Assembly: GCA_041688015.1 (NCBI GenBank)
Contig: JBDNIY010000004.1
Location: 1 to 64,000, forward strand
Length of the DNA: 64,000 nt
DNA from: Parvibaculum sp041688015
Lineage (GTDB): Bacteria; Pseudomonadota; Alphaproteobacteria; Parvibaculales; Parvibaculaceae
Direction: 5' to 3'
Each line of letters begins with the position of its first letter. Position 1 is the stretch's first letter. Below the pieces are notes generated by a model. It did not search any database. It saw only the letters and a list, made by a program, of their open reading frames with translations, and was not told the origin of the DNA. Position numbers and translations under genes: made by a program. This document shows positions 51,975 to 60,947 of the stretch, one piece after another.

Positions 51975-53414
51975 ATGGCGTCAGAGAAAAAAGTCTTTGC
52001 AGGTCCACGCGTTAGGCGGTTAAGGCGCGAACGCAACCTGACGCAGGCGCGCATGGCGTCTGATCTTGGGATTTCGGCAAGTTATCTTAATTTGATCGAG
52101 CGTAACCAGCGCCCGATGTCGGCCCAGATTTTGCTGAAACTTGCCGCAACCTACGATATTGAGCTGAGAAGCCTTGGCGGCGACGACGAGGCCAAGGCCC
52201 TGACGGCTCTCAGAGAGGTCTTTGCCGACCCGCTGTTTCGTAACGCCGGGCTCAGTCCGCAGGATATTCAGGAAGTGGCGAGCGCCAGCCCGACCAGCGC
52301 GGAGGCAATCTCGACGCTCTATCGCGCCTATCAAGAGGCGGTGATCAACACATCGCTATTGGCTGAGCGGCTCGCTGACCGCGACCTGCTGGACGGGGGC
52401 CAGACGATGAGTGCGCCGCTCGAAGAGGTGCGCGACTTCATCAACAGCCGCAACAATCATTTTCCTGCTCTCGATGAGACGGCGGAAGATCTATATCGCA
52501 ACGCCCAGCTTGGCGCGGATGAGCCCTATGTGTCTTTGCGCAACTATTTGCGCTCGGTGCATGGCGTGACGACGCGCGTGGTGCCCGCTGATCTTATGTC
52601 GGGTGAGTTACGCCGCTATGATCGGCATCGCCAGACGATCTTTCTGTCTGAGTTGCTCGACCAGCCGGGGCGTTCGTTCCAATTGGCCTATCAGCTTGGT
52701 TATTTTGAACAGTCTCGTGCCATCGAAGATATTCTGGAAGGCTCTGAACTGGAAGGTGACGAAACGCTGAGGCTCTGCCGCGTCGCGCTGGCCAATTATT
52801 TTGCCGCTGCCTTGCTGATGCCCTATGCGGCCTTCCTCAGGACGGCACAAGAAACGCGCTATGATCTGCGTCTATTGGGTCGACGCTTCGGCACCAGCTT
52901 TGAACAAGTTTGCCATCGCATCACGACGCTGCAGCGTCCCGGCGCGCGCGGCATCCCGTTCTTTCTCATTCGCGTGGACAATGCGGGCAATGTTTCCAAG
53001 CGCTTTTCAGCGGCAGGTTTTCACTTCGCGCGCTTTGGCGGCACCTGCCCGCGCTGGAACGTGCATGACGCCTTTCGAGTGCCCGGCGACATCTATACGC
53101 AAGTCATCCAGATGGAAGACAGCACGCGCTATTTTTCCATTGCACGCACGGTCAGTCGCGGCGGCTCCGGCATCGGTGTGCCGGGCGATCAATACGCAGT
53201 GGGATTGGGTTGCGAAATCAGCCATGCCCGCAAGATTGTCTATAGTCAGGGCTATGATCTCGATGATGAGCGTGGCGCCACGCCCATTGGCGTCAATTGC
53301 CGCCTGTGCGAACGCCTCGATTGTTCGCAGCGCGCCTTCCCGCCGCTGAAACAGCGCCTGCATATTCAGGATCATGTGCGCGGCGTGTCGCCCTTCGGCG
53401 TGCCGCAGACATGA
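51975..53414 (+). CDS. XRE-family regulator, short-chain fatty acyl (ScfR/RamB) type
   Basis: 479 residues. The HTH lies at about 10-65 (RVRRLRRERNLTQARMASDLGISASYLNLIERNQRP). A central IrrE/DUF955-like domain (about 170-290) and a C-terminal DUF2083-type domain follow, ending in a Cys-rich NCRLCERLDCSQRAFPP (about 440-456). Relatives such as RamB and ScfR sense acetyl- or propionyl-level metabolites and control glyoxylate or methylcitrate cycle genes. The divergent aceBA operon with inverted repeats between supports this role. Confidence 0.88.
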   Translation: MASEKKVFAGPRVRRLRRERNLTQARMASDLGISASYLNLIERNQRPMSAQILLKLAATYDIELRSLGGDDEAKALTALREVFADPLFRNAGLSPQDIQEVASASPTSAEAISTLYRAYQEAVINTSLLAERLADRDLLDGGQTMSAPLEEVRDFINSRNNHFPALDETAEDLYRNAQLGADEPYVSLRNYLRSVHGVTTRVVPADLMSGELRRYDRHRQTIFLSELLDQPGRSFQLAYQLGYFEQSRAIEDILEGSELEGDETLRLCRVALANYFAAALLMPYAAFLRTAQETRYDLRLLGRRFGTSFEQVCHRITTLQRPGARGIPFFLIRVDNAGNVSKRFSAAGFHFARFGGTCPRWNVHDAFRVPGDIYTQVIQMEDSTRYFSIARTVSRGGSGIGVPGDQYAVGLGCEISHARKIVYSQGYDLDDERGATPIGVNCRLCERLDCSQRAFPPLKQRLHIQDHVRGVSPFGVPQT

Positions 53415-53423
53415 AACTGAATC

Positions 53424-53552
53424 CTAAAGTTGGAAGATAGCCCGCAAGCCATAGGCGAAGGCCGCCACCGCTGCGGCGCTTACCACCCAGATTCCGAAGA
53501 ACCACAAGAGGCGCTGGCGCAGCGGGCGTTGGTTTTTGTTAGTGTTTGGCAT
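53424..53552 (-). CDS. DUF2474/CydX-like small membrane subunit
   Basis: 42 residues from an ATG at 53552 that lies inside the last codons of cydB (14-base overlap). One membrane helix (about 15-35) after RPLRQRLLWFFGIWVVSAAA, which matches the tiny third subunit encoded after cydAB in cyanide-insensitive oxidases. Expected to stabilise the CydAB complex in the inner membrane. Confidence 0.75.
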   Translation of the reverse strand: MPNTNKNQRPLRQRLLWFFGIWVVSAAAVAAFAYGLRAIFQL

Positions 53553-54549
53553 AGCCGCCATGTTCGCTCGCTTTGCCTTTGAACGTCGAATAGGCATACC
53601 AAGTGTAGCCAAAGATCATCGGCAATGTGAGGCCGACGCCCCATAGCGCAAAGATCATGCTGGAACGCGGTCCCGCTGCATCCCAGATCGACAACGATGG
53701 CGGCACGATATTGGGGTACAAGCTGACGCCCAATCCGATATAGCCCCAGACAAATAATCCGATAGCGGAGAAAAACGGTAGACGCTCGCGTGCCGTGATC
53801 AGGCCGTAATAGAGGAGCGCCGCGTTGAGCAGCGTCATGAGCGGGATGGGCGCGAGGAGCAGAGCGTTGATGCCGCCAAACCAGCGATCTGCAATGGCTG
53901 GGTGGATCAAGGGTGTCATGACGCTAACAGCGCCCATAGCCACCAATACGGCACCTGCAAGGATCATGGCCGCGTTGCGCGCCCAGGCTTGCGTTTCACC
54001 TTCGCTCTTCATGGTGAGCCAGGTCGCGCCAAGCAGGCCATAGCCTGCCACCATGCCAAAGCCGGTGAGGATCGAAAAGGGCGAGAGCCAGTCGAACACG
54101 CCGCCAGCAAAGCGGTGGTCCACGATGGTTACGCCCTGAATGAGCCCGCCGACGAGCAGGCCTTGGGCAAACGTCGCCATGAGCGAACCGCCAAAGAAGG
54201 CGCGGTCCCACAGATATTTGCTGCTATGCGCGCTGTGGCGAAACTCAAAGGCGACGCCGCGAAAGATTAGCGAAAACAACAACAGCATGATCGGCATATA
54301 AAAGGCGGGCAGAGCCGTCGAATAGGCCAAGGGGAAGAACACAAGCAAGCCGCCGCCGCCAAGGACTAGCCATGTTTCGTTGCCATCCCAGACCGGCGCG
54401 ATGGAATTCATCATCACGTCGCGCGAGCGATCATCGGGCGCGAAGGGAAAGAGAATGCCGACACCGAGGTCGAACCCATCCAGCACGACATAGATGAGAA
54501 TGCCGATGGCGATAATGCCTGCCGCGATCAATGCGAGGTCCATATGCAT
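53539..54549 (-). CDS. cydB: cytochrome d ubiquinol oxidase subunit II
   Basis: 336-residue membrane protein with about 8-9 helices. Starts DLALIAAGIIAIGILIYVVLDGFDLGVGILFPF, the CydB signature with DGFDLG. VWDGNETWLVLGGGGLLVFFP (about 53-73) is also characteristic. It forms the heterodimer with CydA to reduce O2 with ubiquinol. Start 6 bases after the cydA stop. Confidence 0.95.
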   Translation of the reverse strand: MHMDLALIAAGIIAIGILIYVVLDGFDLGVGILFPFAPDDRSRDVMMNSIAPVWDGNETWLVLGGGGLLVFFPLAYSTALPAFYMPIMLLLFSLIFRGVAFEFRHSAHSSKYLWDRAFFGGSLMATFAQGLLVGGLIQGVTIVDHRFAGGVFDWLSPFSILTGFGMVAGYGLLGATWLTMKSEGETQAWARNAAMILAGAVLVAMGAVSVMTPLIHPAIADRWFGGINALLLAPIPLMTLLNAALLYYGLITARERLPFFSAIGLFVWGYIGLGVSLYPNIVPPSLSIWDAAGPRSSMIFALWGVGLTLPMIFGYTWYAYSTFKGKASEHGGYAKH

Positions 54550-54555
54550 CTCCTC

Positions 54556-55959
54556 TTATTCTGCGGGAACGACAAGACCGGGCCGCGCCCCACGTATGGC
54601 ATCCGGCTTGTCGGCATCGGCGTCAGACGGGGGCAAAGCAGGCCCTGTGCGGATCAGCTTGATGAGATAATAGACATAGGCCCCGAATAGCCCGCCATAG
54701 ACGATGAGAAAGATCGTCAGCGTCGTGGCGATCATCGTGCCGCTGATAACTGGCGAGGCGCTGTCGGCGGTGCGCAAGACGCCGTAGATTGTATAAGGCT
54801 GGCGACCCACTTCGGCGACGAACCAGCCGGCAAGCGTAGCGACGAAGCCCGCAGGCGTTGCAGCTAAACAGAGCCGATTGAGCCATGTGCTGTGTTCAAG
54901 CGTGCCCCTGACGCGTGCATAGAGGCCCCAGGCGCCGATCAGCAAGAATACAAATCCAAGTCCGACCATGACACGGAATGACCAGAAGACAACGCCGACC
55001 GGTGGGCGGTCTTCTTTGGGCACATCTTTGAGGCCCGGCACAACGCCGTCCCATTGATGCGTCAAGATGAGGCTCGCGCCATGCGGGATTTTAATTTCAA
55101 GATGGTTCGCCTCCGCCTTGGAATCAGGGATGGCGAACAGCAGCAAAGGTGCGCCCGCTTCGCGGTTCCAATTGCCTTCCATCGCCGCGACCTTGATCGG
55201 CTGATGTTCCAGCACATTGAGACCATGCGCATCGCCAATGAAAATTTGCAGCGGTGCGAGAACGAGAATAGCCCAGAGCGCAATCGACTGGCTTTTGCGC
55301 GCCAGTTCCGTGTGCTTGCGGCTCAGTAGATAGAAGGCGGAGATGCCTGCGATGAACAAAGCGGTCGTCAGGAAAGACGCCGTCAACATATGGGCAAGAC
55401 GATAGGGAAAGGATGGGTTGAAGATGATCGCGAACCAGTCGTCGGGCACATAGGAGCCGAGCGCTGGATCGATATGGGCGCCGGCTGGCGTTTGCATCCA
55501 GCTATTAGCCGACAAAATCCAGAAGGCTGACAAGGTGGTACCAAAGCCGACAAGACAGGTCGCCATAAAATGTAAGCGTGGACCCACCTTGTCCCAGCCA
55601 AACAGCATGACGCCCAGAAAGCCCGATTCTAGGAAGAAGGCGGTCAGCACCTCAAAGCCAATCAACGGCCCAAGCACCGGCCCGGAAATGCGCGAAAACT
55701 CCGACCAGTTGGTGCCGAACTGATAGGACAGCACAAGGCCCGACACGACGCCCATGCCGAAGGTCAGCGCGAAGATGCGTACCCAGAAATGATAGAGCCG
55801 CAAATAGGCCTCATTGCCTCGCTTGAGCCAAAGCGCCTCAAACAGGACCAGAAAGCCAGCAAGCCCAATGGTCAGTGTGGGAAACAGGATATGGAATGAA
55901 ATCGTAAAAGCGAATTGGAGGCGAGCAAGGATTTCTGCATCTACTGCGGGCATGGCCAC
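54556..55959 (-). CDS. cydA: cytochrome d ubiquinol oxidase subunit I
   Basis: 467 residues, about 9 helices. FTISFHILFPTLTIGLA (about 17-33) carries the haem d-side His, RLAHMLTASFLTTALF (about 187-202) the haem b595/b558 His, and GWFVAEVGRQPYTIYGVLRT (about 388-407) the GRQP motif with Met nearby. The short Q-loop indicates the CIO-type (cyanide-insensitive) branch rather than E. coli bd-I. Upstream gene of the cydAB operon; its product lets the cell respire at low O2 or under inhibitor stress. Confidence 0.95.
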   Translation of the reverse strand: MAMPAVDAEILARLQFAFTISFHILFPTLTIGLAGFLVLFEALWLKRGNEAYLRLYHFWVRIFALTFGMGVVSGLVLSYQFGTNWSEFSRISGPVLGPLIGFEVLTAFFLESGFLGVMLFGWDKVGPRLHFMATCLVGFGTTLSAFWILSANSWMQTPAGAHIDPALGSYVPDDWFAIIFNPSFPYRLAHMLTASFLTTALFIAGISAFYLLSRKHTELARKSQSIALWAILVLAPLQIFIGDAHGLNVLEHQPIKVAAMEGNWNREAGAPLLLFAIPDSKAEANHLEIKIPHGASLILTHQWDGVVPGLKDVPKEDRPPVGVVFWSFRVMVGLGFVFLLIGAWGLYARVRGTLEHSTWLNRLCLAATPAGFVATLAGWFVAEVGRQPYTIYGVLRTADSASPVISGTMIATTLTIFLIVYGGLFGAYVYYLIKLIRTGPALPPSDADADKPDAIRGARPGLVVPAE

Positions 55960-56051
55960 CTCCGTTACGACGACAGGACCCTAACTCAATTAGTTGCACC
56001 AGCGTTGGACATAATGCCCGATGTGTCAACAATACACATGAAAAACTTGTA

Positions 56052-57608
56052 TTAGCGAATCATTCTCGATGCCGGGAACGACAGCGCGATATTCACGGCA
56101 TTGTCATTGCGATTCCCGATCGTCATTGTGCCACCATGCAGCTCCATGACCTTGCGTGTGAGCGATAGCGCCAGACTTTCGCTACGGGCGATGCCACTGT
56201 TCTCCGTACTGACGAAAGGATCATCGGCCAGATGCGGCAGGCGGGTTTGGATCATTGACTTGTTGTGAGCGGATGCTTCCTCAGTGATCGAAATTTCAAG
56301 ACCGCCTTCACGTTCATACCTTGGCTCTGCTTCACGCACCGTCAAACGCAATATGGCGCCGGGATGAGCGCAATGGATGGCCTCCGCAATCAGGCGAAAC
56401 AGCCCTTGGCGCAACCGGCGGGCATCGCCCCGGATGCCGGGCAGCTTGGCAGGGCAGTCGATTTCGAGCTTCACTTGCTCATGTAGCGCCTGTCCGCGCT
56501 GGCTCGCCACCGCGATTTCGACTAACTGCCCGAGATTGCAAATCTCGTCTGTCAGACTGATCTGGTCAGATTCCGCTTCGGCAATGCCAAGCAGGTCCTC
56601 GATCATGTCGAGCAGCATGGTGCCGCTCGAATGGATGTCGTTTGCGTAGTCGCGATAGCGCTCTGCTCCGATGGGACCGAATTGCTCATTCTTCATCAGC
56701 TCCGAAAAACCGATGATATGCGTCAGCGGCGTTCTGAGATCGTGATTGACGTTGGAAAAGAAACTTTGGCTGCGCTGCTTGGTTTCAAAGCTCTGTGCGC
56801 GCGCCTCTTGCATCGTTTGCTCAAGCCGACGCCGCACGGTGACGTCATTGAGAGCGGCGACGCGGGCGGGCAAGCTACCCCAGCGGGTTTCAATGATGCG
56901 CATTTCGGCAAAGCGATTGTCACCATCAGGCCGCACGACTGCCACGTCATGCTCGCCGATTTCTGACGGCAGCCCGAACGGCTTGCCGATGAGCTCGGCC
57001 CCTTCGCGCCCGAGCAATTCTTCTGCCGCCGCATTGGCAAAGCGCACATAGCCACGATTGTCGAGAATAACGATGGCGTCTGATGCTTCTTGCACCAATG
57101 TGACCTGCGGCGATTGAACCTGTGATTGTGTGGCGTCTGCACCGTCGCGGCTCTCGCGCACCTGCCAGCGCGTCACCGCACGGCGCAGCGACAGCACAAG
57201 ATCACGCGGCGAGTTTGTATCGAAGCTCAGGCAATCCTCAGCACCCGCCTGAATGGCTAAAAGATGGATATCGGGGTCGTCAATACTGACGGCAATAATC
57301 GGTGCATGCGGTCCCAGCGCGATCACGCGATGCAGGAAGGCAAAATCGGCCACCTGTCCATCGCCAATATTGATGATCATGGCATCGAGGCCGGGTTCGA
57401 GCAGGGGCTGGAGCCCGTCGGCGCGGGTGCAAAACTGAAACTGCAGCGCCCCGAGGATTTGCGACCGGGCAACCTCCATCAAGCTGTCGCGCAGCGTTGC
57501 ATTATCGTTGACGACCTGAACTGTCAGGGCCTTCAACAGAGGTGTTGTTTGCTCTTCGCCCTGGAAAAACAGGGGCCGTTCGGCAGCCTCATGGGCGTTG
57601 TCTGTCAT
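56052..57608 (-). CDS. PAS histidine-kinase homologue with degenerate ATPase domain
   Basis: 518 residues from ATG 57608 (a TTG 27 bases upstream is the alternative). An N-terminal receiver-like region (about 25-145), a PAS domain (about 165-260) and a HisKA helix pair with NHDLRTPLTHIIGF (phospho-acceptor His 289) are normal. The ATPase domain is not: the N box reads FRLIAEAIHC with Glu for Asn, the G1 box DxGxG is EEASAH, and the G2 box is ARSESLALSL. It probably cannot bind ATP and may act as a pseudokinase that receives phosphate or scaffolds another kinase. It follows the cydAB promoter region on the same strand. Confidence 0.82.
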   Translation of the reverse strand: MTDNAHEAAERPLFFQGEEQTTPLLKALTVQVVNDNATLRDSLMEVARSQILGALQFQFCTRADGLQPLLEPGLDAMIINIGDGQVADFAFLHRVIALGPHAPIIAVSIDDPDIHLLAIQAGAEDCLSFDTNSPRDLVLSLRRAVTRWQVRESRDGADATQSQVQSPQVTLVQEASDAIVILDNRGYVRFANAAAEELLGREGAELIGKPFGLPSEIGEHDVAVVRPDGDNRFAEMRIIETRWGSLPARVAALNDVTVRRRLEQTMQEARAQSFETKQRSQSFFSNVNHDLRTPLTHIIGFSELMKNEQFGPIGAERYRDYANDIHSSGTMLLDMIEDLLGIAEAESDQISLTDEICNLGQLVEIAVASQRGQALHEQVKLEIDCPAKLPGIRGDARRLRQGLFRLIAEAIHCAHPGAILRLTVREAEPRYEREGGLEISITEEASAHNKSMIQTRLPHLADDPFVSTENSGIARSESLALSLTRKVMELHGGTMTIGNRNDNAVNIALSFPASRMIR

Positions 57609-58140
57609 CGCGCTCAACCTTTGCCCTTGCCCCAACGTGTTGCGCTGACCCTTTGTCCCCTCTTATCCGTTGCCTTCGGGGGTGCACGTCAGCGCGTGCG
57701 TTAAGGTTTGCGCATATCGGTCCGTTGTGAATCCACATTCGGCCCGAATGGTAAACACTTCGTAAACAAATGGCTCATCTTGTGGTTTTCGCTATGGTAG
57801 TGCACAAGACGAATTTCGCGTGATAGTTGAAAAATACCAGCAATTTCAATGAATTATTGGAAACTTGGTCGTTTTTTCGTATCTGAACGAAACATTACGG
57901 CCCGACGCATATTTTTCGGCCAGCTTGCGGCCTCAGGCGATATTTTTAAGCCTCAATCGCGGGTGGAATTAACATTTTCCCATAAAAAGTGATTCGAGAT
58001 TTCACTTAGCCCCTTTGGCAAGAGTGTCGGTGCCGCGCGCGGCCGCGCGCACAGAGCCTTGTGAGGCCGGGGGGGATGGGTTAGGTATGCGCCCGCGTTG
58101 CACTCTCACGTGCGGTGCTCGATGAGAGACCGATAAACAG
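57609..58140. other. 532-base divergent intergenic region
   Basis: No gene seen. From 57720 to 58010 it is A+T-rich, with two similar stretches CATATTTTTCGGCC and GATATTTTTAAGCC near 57909 and 57940. Near the hisS end lies a perfect 16-bp palindrome GCGCGCGGCCGCGCGC (58035-58050), then CTCTCA (58103-58108) able to pair with TGAGAG (58123-58128), which covers the purine-rich stretch before the hisS ATG. Confidence 0.5.
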
Positions 58141-59670
58141 ATGGCCAAATCGGCAAAGACATTCCGCCCTAAGGCTCGCGTGCCCAAAGGCTTGCGAGAC
58201 GTTGGTGCCGCCCAAGTGCGCGCCGAGGCGCAGATGCTTGCCCGCATTCAGGCGGTTTACGAGTCCTATGGCTTTGATCCGCTGGAAACATCTGCCTTTG
58301 AATATGCCGATGCGCTGGGTAAGTTTTTGCCCGACGAAGACCGGCCCAATGAAGGTGTTTTTTCGTTTCAGGACGACGACGAACAATGGTTGTCGTTGCG
58401 CTATGATCTGACCGCGCCGCTGGCGCGCTATGTCGCCGAGCATTACGACGGCCTGCCAAAGCCTTTCCGCCGCTATCAGTGCGGGCCGGTGTGGCGCAAC
58501 GAAAAGCCGGGGCCGGGGCGCTTCCGCCAGTTCACGCAATTTGATGCCGATATTGTTGGTGCGCCTATCATCGCGGCAGACGCTGAGATGTGCATGATGG
58601 GGGCCGACGTGCTGGAAGCCCTTGGCATTCCGCGCGGGTCCTATCGCATTCGTGTCAATAACCGCAAGGTGTTGGATGGGCTGCTTGAAACCATCGGCGT
58701 TTCGGTTGAGGCCGGAGACCGCACTCACATGACAGTGCTGCGTTCCATCGACAAATTCGACAAGCTCGGCCGCAAAGGCGTTGATCTGTTGCTCGGCGAC
58801 GGGCGCAAAGACGAGAGCGGCGACTTCACCAAAGGTGCGGGGCTCAAAGTTGAGCAGATTGCCACCGTGCTCGACTATGTTGAATCCGGGTTTGGCCTCG
58901 CTAGCGCCAACCGCGCCGCCGTGCTTGAAGGTTGGCGCAAGGTTGCCGGCGCCAGCGCCATCGGCCTTGAAGGCATTGAAGAACTCAGCCAGATGGACGT
59001 GCTGTTTTCCGCTGCGGGCTACGACACGGACCGCATCGAATTCAATTCTTGGATCGTGCGCGGCCTTGGCTATTACACCGGCCCCGTTTTTGAAGCAGAA
59101 CTGCTGATCGAAGCCAAGGACGAGAAGGGCAACACAGTGACCTTTGGCTCCATCGGTTCCGGGGGTCGTTATGACGGGCTGATTGAGCGCTTCAAGGGCA
59201 TCAAAGTGCCCGCGACCGGCTTTTCGGTTGGCGTTAGCCGCTTGCAAGCGGCTCTCCAGATGTTGCCCGATGCGCGCGAAGAGACACGCAGCGACGTGGT
59301 GGTGGTTCTCACGCTGGATGCGGCCAATATGGCTGACTATCAGGCGATGACGCGCGAACTGCGCGCCGAGGGCATTCGCGCCGAAATGTATCTCGGTGGC
59401 TCTGGCATGCGCGCCCAGATGAAATATGCCGACAAGCGCGGTGCACCGATCACCGTCATTGAAGGTGAAGACGAACGCGCCGCGGGCCAGGTGACGCTGA
59501 AGGATCTGATCCTTGGCAGCGAGGTCTCGCGCGAGATCGAAGACAATACCGAATGGCGCGAAAGCAAGGCCGCCCAGATCACCGTCCCGCGCGGCGATAT
59601 GGTGGAAGCCGTCAAGACGATCCTGGCGCGTCACGGCCTGCTCAAGACCGACGGGCTCCATCGAGGCTGA
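58141..59670 (+). CDS. hisS: histidyl-tRNA synthetase (alphaproteobacterial type)
   Basis: 509 residues, longer than typical bacterial HisRS (about 420). Class II motif 2 is FRRYQCGPVWRNEKPGPGRF (about 110-129), followed by QFDADIVG. The histidine-specific motifs appear as GLGYYTGPVFEAEL (about 307) and GSGGRYDGLIERF (about 340-352), and motif 3 as GFSVGVSRL (about 360). This variant belongs to the branch that recognises tRNA-His lacking G-1, which is what the tRNA gene in this window encodes. hisZ and hisG follow on the same strand. A hairpin may cover its ribosome binding site. Confidence 0.95.
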   Translation: MAKSAKTFRPKARVPKGLRDVGAAQVRAEAQMLARIQAVYESYGFDPLETSAFEYADALGKFLPDEDRPNEGVFSFQDDDEQWLSLRYDLTAPLARYVAEHYDGLPKPFRRYQCGPVWRNEKPGPGRFRQFTQFDADIVGAPIIAADAEMCMMGADVLEALGIPRGSYRIRVNNRKVLDGLLETIGVSVEAGDRTHMTVLRSIDKFDKLGRKGVDLLLGDGRKDESGDFTKGAGLKVEQIATVLDYVESGFGLASANRAAVLEGWRKVAGASAIGLEGIEELSQMDVLFSAAGYDTDRIEFNSWIVRGLGYYTGPVFEAELLIEAKDEKGNTVTFGSIGSGGRYDGLIERFKGIKVPATGFSVGVSRLQAALQMLPDAREETRSDVVVVLTLDAANMADYQAMTRELRAEGIRAEMYLGGSGMRAQMKYADKRGAPITVIEGEDERAAGQVTLKDLILGSEVSREIEDNTEWRESKAAQITVPRGDMVEAVKTILARHGLLKTDGLHRG

Positions 59671-59765
59671 CCCCCTCGTCTCAAGCCTTCCCAAACTGTC
59701 ATCAAATCATGCTAAACAGGGCGCCACCGGACAAACCCCGAGCGCCCCTGCAAAGGTCAATCACA

Positions 59766-60947
59766 ATGGCACCTTCGAAAACGCCAATGCGCCAAACCAA
59801 TGGGCGCGAGCAGGAAGCCCGCACCGCTGCCATGCGCGCGGTCTTCGAGAGCGCCGGTTTTGCCGATGTCGAGCCACCGCTTCTTCAGCCCGCTGAGGTC
59901 TTTCTGGATCGCTCCGGCGAGGACATTCGCCGTCGTCTCTATGTGTTCAACGATCCGGGCGGCGAGGAGCTGTGCCTGCGCCCCGATCTGACGATCCCGA
60001 CGTGCCGCATTTATCTCGACGACAAATCCGGCCGTGGCGAAGCGCGCTACTGCTATTCCGGTCCTGCCTTCCGCTATGAGCCGCAAGGTTCCGGTCGGCC
60101 CAATGAATTCATCCAGACAGGCGCTGAATTTTTCGGCGCGAAGGATGCAGAGGCCGCCGATGCTGAAATGCTGGCGCTTGCCGTTGACGCGGTGCGCGCG
60201 GGCGGGCTCAACACGTTCAACATCAAGCTCGGCGATCTGGCGCTGTTTGAAGCGCTGGTCGATGCGCTCGACATTCCCGCAGGCTGGCGCTCGCGCCTCA
60301 AGCGGCACTTCTGGCGGCCGGCCTATTTCAAAGAATTGATCGCACGTTTGGTTGCCAATGGCGGCGCGGCGCGGGCCGACGAGCACATGGGCCTGATCGC
60401 GGCGCTTGGCGCGCTGGACGAAGAGAATGCCTTGAGCGTCATCGAAGACGTGCTCGGCCTTGCCAAGATCGCTCCGGTGGGCGGCCGCAGCACCGCCGAA
60501 ATTGCCGAACGTTTTTTGGAACGCGCTGCCGACCAGAGTGCTGCACCGCTGTCCAAAGAAACAGCAAAGCTGATCGACACGTTCCTGTCGCTATGGGTGA
60601 AACCCAAGGATGCGGCACGTCGCATCCGTGATCTTGCCAAATCGACGGGCCTCAAGATCGACGCACCGATCGCGGCGCTGGAACGGCGTTTTGAGCTGAT
60701 CGAAAATCGCGGCGTTGATCTGTCCAAGGCGAGCTTCGAGACAGGCTTTGGCCGCACGCTTGAATATTATACCGGCTTTGTTTTTGAACTGAGCGCTGGC
60801 GACAATGCTGTGGCAGGCGGTGGCCGCTATGACGGTTTGCTGCAAAGCCTTGGTGCAAAGACGCCTACGCCTGCGGTGGGTTGCGCCATTACGCTGGAGC
60901 GCCTGACCGCTGCCATGGGCGCATCCGCGCGGGGGGCTGCAAAATGA
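59766..60947 (+). CDS. hisZ: ATP phosphoribosyltransferase regulatory subunit
   Basis: 393 residues from ATG 59766 behind AAAGGT. A catalytically inactive HisRS relative: LCLRPDLTIPTCRIYL, FRYEPQGSGRPNEFIQTGAEFFG and FGRTLEYYTGFVFELSA correspond to HisRS motifs, but charging residues are altered. HisZ binds HisG and gives histidine feedback control of the first step of histidine synthesis. It overlaps hisG by 4 bases (ATGA). Confidence 0.93.
   Translation: MAPSKTPMRQTNGREQEARTAAMRAVFESAGFADVEPPLLQPAEVFLDRSGEDIRRRLYVFNDPGGEELCLRPDLTIPTCRIYLDDKSGRGEARYCYSGPAFRYEPQGSGRPNEFIQTGAEFFGAKDAEAADAEMLALAVDAVRAGGLNTFNIKLGDLALFEALVDALDIPAGWRSRLKRHFWRPAYFKELIARLVANGGAARADEHMGLIAALGALDEENALSVIEDVLGLAKIAPVGGRSTAEIAERFLERAADQSAAPLSKETAKLIDTFLSLWVKPKDAARRIRDLAKSTGLKIDAPIAALERRFELIENRGVDLSKASFETGFGRTLEYYTGFVFELSAGDNAVAGGGRYDGLLQSLGAKTPTPAVGCAITLERLTAAMGASARGAAK

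Noticed and set aside
58081..59694. 537-codon open frame antisense to hisS
   Set aside because: It is a codon-bias shadow of hisS; the forward frame has all HisRS motifs and the antisense frame has no homology or ribosome binding site.
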